NCBI GenBank assembly: GCA_004294465.1
Contig: REAV01000190.1
Location: forward strand, 1 to 11,365
Source of the DNA: Sphingobacteriia bacterium
GTDB lineage: Bacteria; Bacteroidota; Bacteroidia; Chitinophagales; Chitinophagaceae
DNA: 11,365 nucleotides
Direction: 5' to 3'
The notes below the pieces were generated by a model. It saw nothing but the letters and a program-made list of their open reading frames with translations, did not search any database and had not been told where the DNA came from. Below are positions 1 through 6,013 of the stretch, piece by piece (positions within the stretch are counted from its first letter, which is position 1; the number at the start of each line of letters is the position of its first letter). The translations under genes were made by a program, and so were the position numbers.

Positions 1-288
1 CCCTGTTTTAACCATTGCATCGGCTTCCGGACTTTGACGTATCACCGCCTGCTTGGCAATTGTATCAATATATACAGAATCTTGAATTTGCACTTCAAAA
101 CCTTTATCCTCTAACATTTTTTGTGCTGCTAAAATATGTTGCCCAGTAACAGCAGGAACTTTCTCATATTTACCATAACCGGTAACCCATTCAAGGCTAC
201 CAAAAAATAAAAAAACAACTAAGAATACAATGCCGATTCCAGCTAAAATATTTACCCAAAGTGGCTTATCTGTTATGAATTTAAACAA
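1..288 (-). CDS. PASTA domain-containing membrane protein, C-terminus cut by window edge
   Basis: The visible 96 residues begin with a short cytoplasmic stretch (MFKFITDKPLW), one hydrophobic membrane segment at about residues 11-33, and then a PASTA domain from about residue 43 (VPAVTGQHILAAQKMLEDKG, then a QDSVY strand and RQSPEADAMVKTG). PASTA domains bind muropeptides or peptidoglycan-like ligands, and the topology puts this one in the periplasm. No kinase domain precedes the membrane segment, so this is a stand-alone PASTA protein and not a PknB-type receptor. There is no ATG in the open frame after its upstream stop codon; the best start is TTG at 288-286, because it gives the MFKFIT-[DK]-PLWVN start that I recall from relatives. 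It lies 22 bp downstream of ddl on the same strand, so it is probably co-transcribed with it. More PASTA repeats may follow beyond the edge. The family call is firm and the start is fairly sure. Confidence 0.82.
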   Translation of the reverse strand, partial: MFKFITDKPLWVNILAGIGIVFLVVFLFFGSLEWVTGYGKYEKVPAVTGQHILAAQKMLEDKGFEVQIQDSVYIDTIAKQAVIRQSPEADAMVKTG

Positions 289-310
289 GGGAATAAATTT
301 TATTTTGGAA

Positions 311-1294
311 TTAATAATGCAATGCTTGTTCTATTATAGTCGAATAAAAATCAGTCAATGTCATTCCCATTGCCTTTACTTGTTGAGGTATTACCGACGC
401 TGCACTTTGTCCTGGAACAGTATTCACTTCTAACATGAAAGGTTTTTGTTGTTGTTCATCATATATAAAATCTATTCTAACCACTCCTCTGCAATTTAAT
501 ACTTCATACACATGTTTAGCTGCTATACTTAATTGCTCTTTCATTATCGGGTTAATTACTGCTGGAGTAATCTCCTCACTTTTACCCTGGTATTTTGCTT
601 CGAAATCAAAGAAATCATTCCCAGTGGTAATTTCTGTAATTGGCAAAACAGTAATTGTACTGCCTTGCTTAAAAACGCCAATAGTGAATTCTCTACCCTT
701 TATAAACTCTTCCACCAGTATTTGACTATCTTCTTTAAATGCTTTTGCGATGGCCTGATCCAGCTTATCTGCTTCAGTTACTTTACTCATCCCGATACTG
801 CTTCCACCGCTGTTGGGCTTAACAAATAGCGGTAATTTTAATTGAGCTAAGATCGTATCAGCTTTTATTGGAGTATGGCTGAATAAATGCATGGATTTGG
901 CTACATTAATCCCTCCAAATGCGGCAACTGCAACAGTAAAGCGCTTATTCATTGTTAATGCCGATGTGGCTGCATCACAACTGGTATATGGCAAGCCAAT
1001 CATATCATAATAACCTTGCAGTTTTCCATCTTCCCCAGGAGTACCATGAATACATAATAAAACTACATCAAATGCAATTGTTTGACCATTTAGGTCAATA
1101 GTAAAATGATCTCGATTTACAGGAGATTTATCACCATTCTCTTTTTCATACCACCATCCTGATGGATTGATATCAATTGTATAAACTTCGTATTGATCTC
1201 TGTTGAGATTGTTCCCAACTGTAATTGCACTCTTGTAGCTAATTTGGGCTTCGCCACTTAAACCACCAGTAACTAAAGCAACTTTTTTCTTCAT
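311..1294 (-). CDS. ddl: D-alanine--D-alanine ligase (ATP-grasp)
   Basis: Cytoplasmic enzyme that joins two D-alanines using ATP, making the dipeptide later added to UDP-MurNAc-tripeptide in peptidoglycan synthesis. The 327 residues carry the family signatures in order: GGLSGEAQIS near the N-terminus with Glu15, HGTPGEDGKLQG at 83-94, the ATP-binding FVKPNSGGSSIG at 157-168, EEF at 195-197, FDFEAKY at 229-235, and the magnesium-binding RIDF (Asp275) and LEVNTVPG (Glu289, Asn291). Lys234-Tyr235 matches the Lys-Tyr pair of D-Ala-specific ligases, arguing against a D-lactate-specific Van-type enzyme. The start was placed at MKKKVALVTGG (1294): the open frame continues 31 codons upstream, but that stretch is unlike the family and contains a promoter-like element. 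The length is a little above the roughly 305 residues of E. coli DdlB. The PASTA gene follows after 22 bp. Confidence 0.95.
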   Translation of the reverse strand: MKKKVALVTGGLSGEAQISYKSAITVGNNLNRDQYEVYTIDINPSGWWYEKENGDKSPVNRDHFTIDLNGQTIAFDVVLLCIHGTPGEDGKLQGYYDMIGLPYTSCDAATSALTMNKRFTVAVAAFGGINVAKSMHLFSHTPIKADTILAQLKLPLFVKPNSGGSSIGMSKVTEADKLDQAIAKAFKEDSQILVEEFIKGREFTIGVFKQGSTITVLPITEITTGNDFFDFEAKYQGKSEEITPAVINPIMKEQLSIAAKHVYEVLNCRGVVRIDFIYDEQQQKPFMLEVNTVPGQSAASVIPQQVKAMGMTLTDFYSTIIEQALHY

Positions 1295-1310
1295 ATCCTT
1301 ACTTAAAAAA

Positions 1311-1318
1311 CAAATATA
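1311..1318 (-). promoter_or_regulatory. ddl: Possible -7 promoter element of ddl
   Basis: The minus strand reads TATATTTG, a full match to the Bacteroidota -7 consensus TAnnTTTG, 16 bases upstream of the chosen ddl start. This would give a 5' leader of only about ten bases. No TTG is found at the expected -33 distance, so the call rests on the -7 element alone. Confidence 0.35.
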
Positions 1319-1425
1319 AGGAGAAGCAGGTATGGTTTGGGGATGAAAGCCTAATAAAGAAGTTAAAAAAGGGAAGAAATTCCTCATCTCTTCCCTTCAC
1401 TGTAGCAGGAAATATCACCTGCTGT

Positions 1426-1451
1426 AAAAAGAGTTGCCGTTAATGACAACT
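1426..1451 (-). terminator. Rho-independent terminator of the ferredoxin gene
   Basis: On the minus strand a 7-bp stem (AGTTGTC paired with GGCAACT, one G-U pair) with a six-base loop is followed by CTTTTT. It lies about 80 bases after the ferredoxin stop and ahead of ddl, so the ferredoxin gene is probably transcribed on its own. The stem is short and only moderately stable. Confidence 0.6.
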
Positions 1452-1532
1452 GGTAATTGATTACAAGGTAAAAATTATCTGGGTTAAATCCAAGGTTTTT
1501 ACCATAAAAATGTTAACACAAATACACCAGTT

Positions 1533-1880
1533 CTAAATGTGCATTTTGCTCTTTTTTGCCATTAGCTCATCTACAGTTTCCTTGTACATGTCATCAGGAA
1601 CACAACAGTCAACAGGGCAAACAGCTGCGCACTGAGGTTCTTCATGAAATCCTTGACATTCTGTACATTTATTTGGAGTAATGTAGTATGTATCCGAGCT
1701 AATAGGAGCAAAACGATCATTTGAATCTACTAAACTGCCATCGAGCAATTGAAAACTGCCTTTTACAGTAGTTCCATCTGAAATTGCCCATTCAACACCA
1801 CCTTCATAAATGGCGTTATTAGGACATTCTGGTTCGCAAGCACCACAGTTGATACATTCGTCGGTAATTTTGATTGCCAT
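1533..1880 (-). CDS. 4Fe-4S dicluster ferredoxin
   Basis: Small cytoplasmic electron carrier of 115 residues. The first cluster motif is C9-x2-C12-x2-C15-x3-C19-P. The second is the longer C72-x2-C75-x8-C84-x3-C88-P, the spacing of Allochromatium-type 2[4Fe-4S] ferredoxins. Both motifs have all four cysteines, so two [4Fe-4S] clusters are expected. About 50 residues separate the motifs, where classic bacterial ferredoxins have about 25; this middle part (GTTVKGSFQLLDGSLVDS) looks like an inserted beta hairpin. Two further cysteines, C92 and C93, follow the second motif. The gene has its own terminator and diverges from an acyl-CoA reductase gene with only 61 bp between them, which suggests a shared physiological role. 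Its redox partner cannot be deduced from the sequence. Confidence 0.92.
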   Translation of the reverse strand: MAIKITDECINCGACEPECPNNAIYEGGVEWAISDGTTVKGSFQLLDGSLVDSNDRFAPISSDTYYITPNKCTECQGFHEEPQCAAVCPVDCCVPDDMYKETVDELMAKKSKMHI

Positions 1881-1909
1881 ATAAAATGGGTTTGTTGGTT
1901 GAGTGAAAT

Positions 1910-1917
1910 TACATTTG
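1910..1917 (+). promoter_or_regulatory. Possible -7 promoter element of the acyl-CoA reductase gene
   Basis: TACATTTG matches the Bacteroidota -7 consensus TAnnTTTG and ends 24 bases before the reductase ATG. The nearest upstream TTTG, at 1891-1894, is only 15 bases away, which is shorter than the usual 17-23, so the -33 part is weak. Confidence 0.4.
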
Positions 1918-1923
1918 TACTCT

Positions 1924-1953
1924 CAAAAATACGAATGACAAATGATTTTACAA
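1924..1953 (-). promoter_or_regulatory. Promoter of the ferredoxin gene (TTG-N19-TATTTTTG)
   Basis: On the minus strand TTG at 1953-1951 is followed after exactly 19 bases by TATTTTTG at 1931-1924, a good fit to the Bacteroidota housekeeping promoter. The -33 part lies inside the first codons of the divergent reductase gene. The ferredoxin leader would be about 35-40 bases. The opposing reductase promoter lies a few bases away, so the two polymerases could interfere with each other. Confidence 0.55.
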
Positions 1954-2946
1954 GAGCGAATTGAAATTTTATCCAAATTAAAGGAATATTTATCCGGAAA
2001 CGATGCCGAATGGACTGCCATCAAAGAAAGGGCCTATCGTGAGAATCAATGGTTCATTCCAGCTTTTATTGAGGCCGCAGTCAATAATATAGCTACCCAT
2101 TTTTTAAATAAAGAAATATTGCAGAAATGGGCAGATCAATATCAAATTACTAGTCAATTAAAGGATCCTAAAAATATCGGGATTGTAATGGCTGGAAATA
2201 TTCCATTAGTAGGTTTTCATGATTTATTATGCGTTTTTATGAGTGGCCATATTGCTGTAATTAAGCCTTCTTCAAAAGATGAAATATTGATCAAGCATAT
2301 AGCTGCAAAACTCTATGAATGGGATGTGTCCATTCAAAATCATATTTCCTTCGCAGAAAGACTCAATAACTGTGACGCATACATAGCTACCGGGAGCAAT
2401 AATTCGAGTAGGTATTTTGAACAATACTTTGGCAAATACCCTCATATCATAAGAAAGAATAGAACATCAGTGGCAGTGCTAGATGGAAAAGAAAGCATTG
2501 ATCAATTAGAAGCTTTGGCAGATGATGCTATGCTTTTTTTCGGATTAGGCTGTAGGAATGTGACTCAATTATTGGTTCCAAAAAACTATGATTTTATTCC
2601 ATTGTTGAATGCTTTGAAAAAGTATGAAGGATTTATGGAATACCATAAATACAAACATAATTTCGATTACCATTTAGCTTTACTCATTATGGGTGGAAAG
2701 TATTACATGAATAATGATTCAGTAATTCTAACCATCAACGAATCGCCGTTTTCACCAGTTAGTCAGATCAATTATTTTGCTTATGAAAATGAAACCGATT
2801 TAAAGGAACTTTTGAACAAAAATGATATGATTCAATGTATTGTTGGCAATGGGTATACTCCTTTTGGAATGGCCCAACAACCTGGAATAAACGATTACGC
2901 AGATGGAATTGACACCATGGCCTTTTTATCAGCTCTTTCTAATTGA
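1942..2946 (+). CDS. LuxC-like acyl-CoA reductase
   Basis: A 334-residue member of the LuxC/acyl-CoA reductase family, related in fold to aldehyde dehydrogenases. Such enzymes reduce an acyl-CoA or acyl-enzyme thioester to an aldehyde with NAD(P)H. Visible landmarks are a dinucleotide-site region with AGNIPLVGFHDLLCVFMSG at 84-102 and IKPSSKD at 107-113, ATGSNNSSRYFEQYFG at 149-164, and FGLGCRNVTQLLVP at 200-213, in which Cys204 is the expected nucleophile that carries the acyl group. There is no signal peptide or membrane segment. It is shorter than LuxC of luminous bacteria (about 480 residues), and no luxAB, luxD or luxE genes are present, so a light-emission role is not supported. It diverges from the ferredoxin gene. 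The family call is firm, but the natural acyl substrate is unknown. Confidence 0.88.
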   Translation: MILQERIEILSKLKEYLSGNDAEWTAIKERAYRENQWFIPAFIEAAVNNIATHFLNKEILQKWADQYQITSQLKDPKNIGIVMAGNIPLVGFHDLLCVFMSGHIAVIKPSSKDEILIKHIAAKLYEWDVSIQNHISFAERLNNCDAYIATGSNNSSRYFEQYFGKYPHIIRKNRTSVAVLDGKESIDQLEALADDAMLFFGLGCRNVTQLLVPKNYDFIPLLNALKKYEGFMEYHKYKHNFDYHLALLIMGGKYYMNNDSVILTINESPFSPVSQINYFAYENETDLKELLNKNDMIQCIVGNGYTPFGMAQQPGINDYADGIDTMAFLSALSN

Positions 2947-3098
2947 CATTTTTACTTGAGTCAACATGAATTTTTGGCGGAAATTTAAAAACATTTGTTA
3001 AATGGTACAATTGGAGATCAGTATTTTAAACTGCTTTGTTTATTTGTTATCAAAAAGGCATAAAATTTGACTAATATTACCTTAAATAAATACAACCT

Positions 3099-4619
3099 AT
3101 GAATTGGAAAAATGGAATTGCCATTATTGCGATCAGTGCTACAACAGCATTAGCAAGTGTTTGGGGCTTTGGAAAATATGCAGAATATCAGCGTATTGGT
3201 ATACAAGAGCCCGGTAAATTACCCGTTAATTATGCTGGATTTTTAGGAAATAATGCAGGTCAGGGGCCGGTTGATTTTACAGCGGCTGCATCTAGTGCAA
3301 CTCCTGCCGTTGTTCATATTAAAACAAGAACAAAAGCAAAACAAATTAGCAGTAATCAACAAAGACAAAGAAACCCTTTCGCTGACATGTTTGGGGATGA
3401 TTTTGGTGACTTTTTTGGAGGTGGACCAAGAGTACAACCAGAACAAAGAGCTAGCGGTAGTGGTGTACTTATTACTGAAGACGGATACATTGTAACCAAC
3501 AACCATGTTATTGATGGATCGGATGAAATCAATGTAACATTGGCCAATAAAAAATCTTATAAAGCAACATTAATCGGACAAGATCCAAATAGTGATCTGG
3601 CTGTTATAAAAATTGAAGGGAAGACCTTTCCATACATGATCTACGGAAACAGCGATGAAGCTAAATTGGGCCAATGGGTGATGGCTATAGGATATCCTTT
3701 TAATTTAGATGTAACTGTTACTGCTGGCATTATAAGTGCTAAATCCAGATCCATAGGCATCAACGATCGCCAAGGATCTTCACCTGTTGAATCTTTTATT
3801 CAAACTGATGCTGCGGTGAATCCAGGCAATAGCGGTGGCGCATTGATTAATACTGCCGGAGAATTAGTGGGAATAAATTCTGCGATCGCATCTCCTACCG
3901 GGTCATATGCTGGATACTCTTATGCTATCCCAGTAAATATGGTGAAGAAAATTGTAACAGATATTGTAAAATTCGGAACTGTTCAAAGAGCATATATTGG
4001 CATCAGTTATCCTAAAGACAATTTATCTGATGAAGAAAAAAGAGAGATTGAAAAAGAAATTGGCACTTCTTTAAAAGAAGGGGAAGGTGTTTATACATTA
4101 AGCGTTCCTGAAGGTGGAGCTGCTGCCATTGCAGGTTTAAAGAAAGGCGACTTGATCACAAAAATTAATGGAGTGGCCGTAACAAGTGGCGCCGAATTAC
4201 AAGAGCAGGTGGCCAGATTCAAACCAGGTGATAAAATTACAGTGAACTATAGAAGAGCCGGAAAAGACAATATTGCCAATATCACTTTAAAGAATAAAGC
4301 TGGTAATACTGATGTAGTTAAAAACACGACTGCAATAGACAAATTAGGAGGAGAATTAACCAATCTGGACAAAAAAGTTGCAGCAGCCAACGAAGTAACT
4401 GGTGGCGTATTGGTAAAAAAAGTAGGGACTGGATTATTGAGCAAGAGTAGAATGGAAGATGGTTTTGTTATTACCGCGATCAATGGTAAAACAATCAACA
4501 ATCTCGACGAATTAAAAGAAGCCCTAAATGTTATTAAGAACGGCAATATTCGCTTAGACGGATTTTATCCAGGTTTTGAAGGAAAATACACTTATCCTTT
4601 GAAAATGACTGAGGAGTAA
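3099..4619 (+). CDS. Do/DegP/HtrA-type serine protease
   Basis: Envelope quality-control protease of 506 residues that degrades or holds misfolded periplasmic proteins. An N-terminal hydrophobic segment (about residues 5-24) acts as signal peptide or membrane anchor. The trypsin-like domain covers about 65-290 with the triad His136 (TNNHVI), Asp166 (NSDLAVIKI) and Ser245 (NPGNSGGALIN). A Gly/Phe-rich loop at 92-110 (RNPFADMFGDDFGDFFGGG) matches the LA loop region of DegP-type enzymes, which regulates oligomerisation. PDZ1 spans about 297-395 (KKGDLITKINGVAVTS). A second, divergent PDZ covers about 411-500 (EDGFVITAINGKTINN). The length fits DegP/DegQ. Transcription runs alone from a 152-bp gap after the reductase and converges on the GH13 operon at a shared hairpin. 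No clear promoter is visible upstream: AAAATTTG at 3062-3069 misses the -7 consensus by one base. Catalytic residues are intact. Confidence 0.95.
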   Translation: MNWKNGIAIIAISATTALASVWGFGKYAEYQRIGIQEPGKLPVNYAGFLGNNAGQGPVDFTAAASSATPAVVHIKTRTKAKQISSNQQRQRNPFADMFGDDFGDFFGGGPRVQPEQRASGSGVLITEDGYIVTNNHVIDGSDEINVTLANKKSYKATLIGQDPNSDLAVIKIEGKTFPYMIYGNSDEAKLGQWVMAIGYPFNLDVTVTAGIISAKSRSIGINDRQGSSPVESFIQTDAAVNPGNSGGALINTAGELVGINSAIASPTGSYAGYSYAIPVNMVKKIVTDIVKFGTVQRAYIGISYPKDNLSDEEKREIEKEIGTSLKEGEGVYTLSVPEGGAAAIAGLKKGDLITKINGVAVTSGAELQEQVARFKPGDKITVNYRRAGKDNIANITLKNKAGNTDVVKNTTAIDKLGGELTNLDKKVAAANEVTGGVLVKKVGTGLLSKSRMEDGFVITAINGKTINNLDELKEALNVIKNGNIRLDGFYPGFEGKYTYPLKMTEE

Positions 4620-4667
4620 GTCATATTTAAGGTAGTAATTACAAGAAGTAAGGCATATAATAAAAGA

Positions 4668-4738
4668 ATGGCAAACAAAAATTCGAGCCTTTCAAAAATT
4701 CCGAAGGGATTTTTGGGCAGCGAGAATTTGTTTGCCAT
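4668..4738. terminator. Composite hairpin terminator between convergent genes
   Basis: Two nested inverted repeats lie between the protease (plus) and the GH13 gene (minus). The outer arms are 4668-4684 and 4724-4738 (ATGGCAAACAAA with its complement, plus a two-base bulge before a further TTC/GAA match). The inner arms are 4693-4702 and 4706-4715 (CAAAAATTCC and GGGATTTTTG) around a GAA loop, extended by GCC/GGC at 4687-4689 and 4716-4718. T-rich sequence flanks both sides (ATTTGTTATTATT on plus, TTCTTTTATTATA on minus), so it can serve both directions. It is slightly better paired as plus-strand RNA, where one inner pair is G-U and not a C-A mismatch. Confidence 0.75.
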
Positions 4739-4744
4739 TTGTTA

Positions 4745-6013
4745 TTATTGGATTCTTTCGTAAACAATATATTCCCCTGCTTGCAATTCAAAGCTGGCTT
4801 TTTGTTCAAACTGAAATTCCAGGTTAGAAAAAACGTTTCTAAAGGTTCCCTTCAACCATTCGTGGTCAATGTGAATTTGTAGTCGGTTCTGATTCGACAC
4901 ATTCAATAATACCATCACCAAACAGTCTCCTCTTCGCCTAAAAAATGCCATCAATTCATTACTATGGTCGGAAGGCAATATAAAAGACTCCCCTATTGTA
5001 ATTGATTCATTCCTGTTTCGTAATTGCGCCAGAGTAGCATAAAAATTATGCAGCGGGGGCGGGTCGATCCAGTTAATGAGGTCTTTATCAAAAAACTTCA
5101 ACCTTTTATTATTGGAAGTTTCCTGCCCACTATAGATCATCGGCATTCCATGCCAGGTAAAACAAAATACTGCCCAGGCTTTAGCCGCAACTCCATATTT
5201 TTCTATTTCGGTTCCATTCCAGCTATTCTCATCGTGGTTAGATGTGAAAAATAATTTAATGGCATCCTTTGGATACTGGGAATAGGCATGTAAAACATTT
5301 TGTATTTCATGTAAACTGCTTTGTTCCTTTTGATATTTTTCGGTTTCATGCATCCACCACCAAGCATATGTTGAATCAAACACTTGATGATAATCAACTA
5401 CTTCACATTCTGCCAACCAAAACAGTGGTTTGATTATTTCGCAACTCACTCTTACTTGCTGCCAAAAGTCCAAAGGAACTAAATGGGCCATATCACACCT
5501 AAATCCATCAATATCACATTCATATACCCAATACCGCATTGCATCAATCAGTTCTGCTCGCATTTCAGCTACTTCAAAATTCAAATCGATTACATCGTGC
5601 CAACCGTTTTTCTCTGTAAAATTTCCAAGCTCATCTTTAATATACCAGTTCGGATGCTCAATAGTCCAAGGATGATCCCAACCTGTATGATTGGCTACCC
5701 AATCGATGATTACTTTTATATTTAATTCATGCGCTTTGGCAATAAGGGCTTTAAAATCTTCTAATGTCCCAAACTCTTCATTGATAATGGTATAACTACT
5801 GCATGCATAATAACTACCTAAACTCCCTTGTCTTACTGCTAGGCTAATAGGAGTGATTGGCATCAACCAAATAATTGAAATCCCCATTTCACTTAAACGA
5901 GGAAGATGTTCTGCAAAAGCATTGAAAGTACCCTCAGGAGTATATTGACGAATATTTACTTCATATAAAATTCCCTTATCTGCCCATTCAACTTTACTAA
6001 ACGATGTTTTCAT
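4745..6013 (-). CDS. GH13 alpha-amylase family glycoside hydrolase, cytoplasmic
   Basis: A 422-residue alpha-glucan-active TIM-barrel enzyme. The GH13 conserved regions are visible: region I DWVANHT (Asp104, Asn108, His109), region II DGFRCDMAH with catalytic nucleophile Asp174 and its partner Arg172, region III FWLAECE with Glu202 as the likely acid/base, and region IV FTSNHDENS with His260 and Asp261 stabilising the transition state. All catalytic residues are present. A small beta domain closes the C-terminus (about 345-422). No signal peptide is seen (MKTSFSKVEWADKGILYEVN), so it should act in the cytoplasm. Its ATG lies inside the end of the symporter gene, a 17-bp overlap that suggests translational coupling. 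It is the last gene of the operon, before the composite hairpin. The GH13 subfamily and the exact bond cleaved are not determinable here. Confidence 0.9.
   Translation of the reverse strand: MKTSFSKVEWADKGILYEVNIRQYTPEGTFNAFAEHLPRLSEMGISIIWLMPITPISLAVRQGSLGSYYACSSYTIINEEFGTLEDFKALIAKAHELNIKVIIDWVANHTGWDHPWTIEHPNWYIKDELGNFTEKNGWHDVIDLNFEVAEMRAELIDAMRYWVYECDIDGFRCDMAHLVPLDFWQQVRVSCEIIKPLFWLAECEVVDYHQVFDSTYAWWWMHETEKYQKEQSSLHEIQNVLHAYSQYPKDAIKLFFTSNHDENSWNGTEIEKYGVAAKAWAVFCFTWHGMPMIYSGQETSNNKRLKFFDKDLINWIDPPPLHNFYATLAQLRNRNESITIGESFILPSDHSNELMAFFRRRGDCLVMVLLNVSNQNRLQIHIDHEWLKGTFRNVFSNLEFQFEQKASFELQAGEYIVYERIQ

Noticed and set aside
1295..1387. Possible 31-residue N-terminal extension of Ddl
   Set aside because: The extension (starting MRNFFPFLTSLLGF) has no counterpart in the family, whose members begin near MKKKVALVTGG, and it covers a TATATTTG promoter-like element.
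1401..1426. Inverted repeat AGCAGG / CCTGCT near the ferredoxin terminator
   Set aside because: There is no T-run on either strand after it and no gene whose end or leader it clearly serves. It may just extend the neighbouring terminator region.
1942..2946. Bioluminescence (lux) operon suggested by the LuxC-like protein
   Set aside because: No luciferase, LuxD or LuxE genes are nearby, and short LuxC-like reductases are common in non-luminous Bacteroidota.
2943..2964. TTGAC / GTCAA hairpin after the acyl-CoA reductase stop
   Set aside because: Only five pairs with a twelve-base loop, and the T-run comes several bases later. Too weak for a terminator call.
4247..4546. Open frame of 99 codons antisense to the protease
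   Set aside because: It is the shadow of the second PDZ region, whose protein motifs are clear, and it has no signals of its own.
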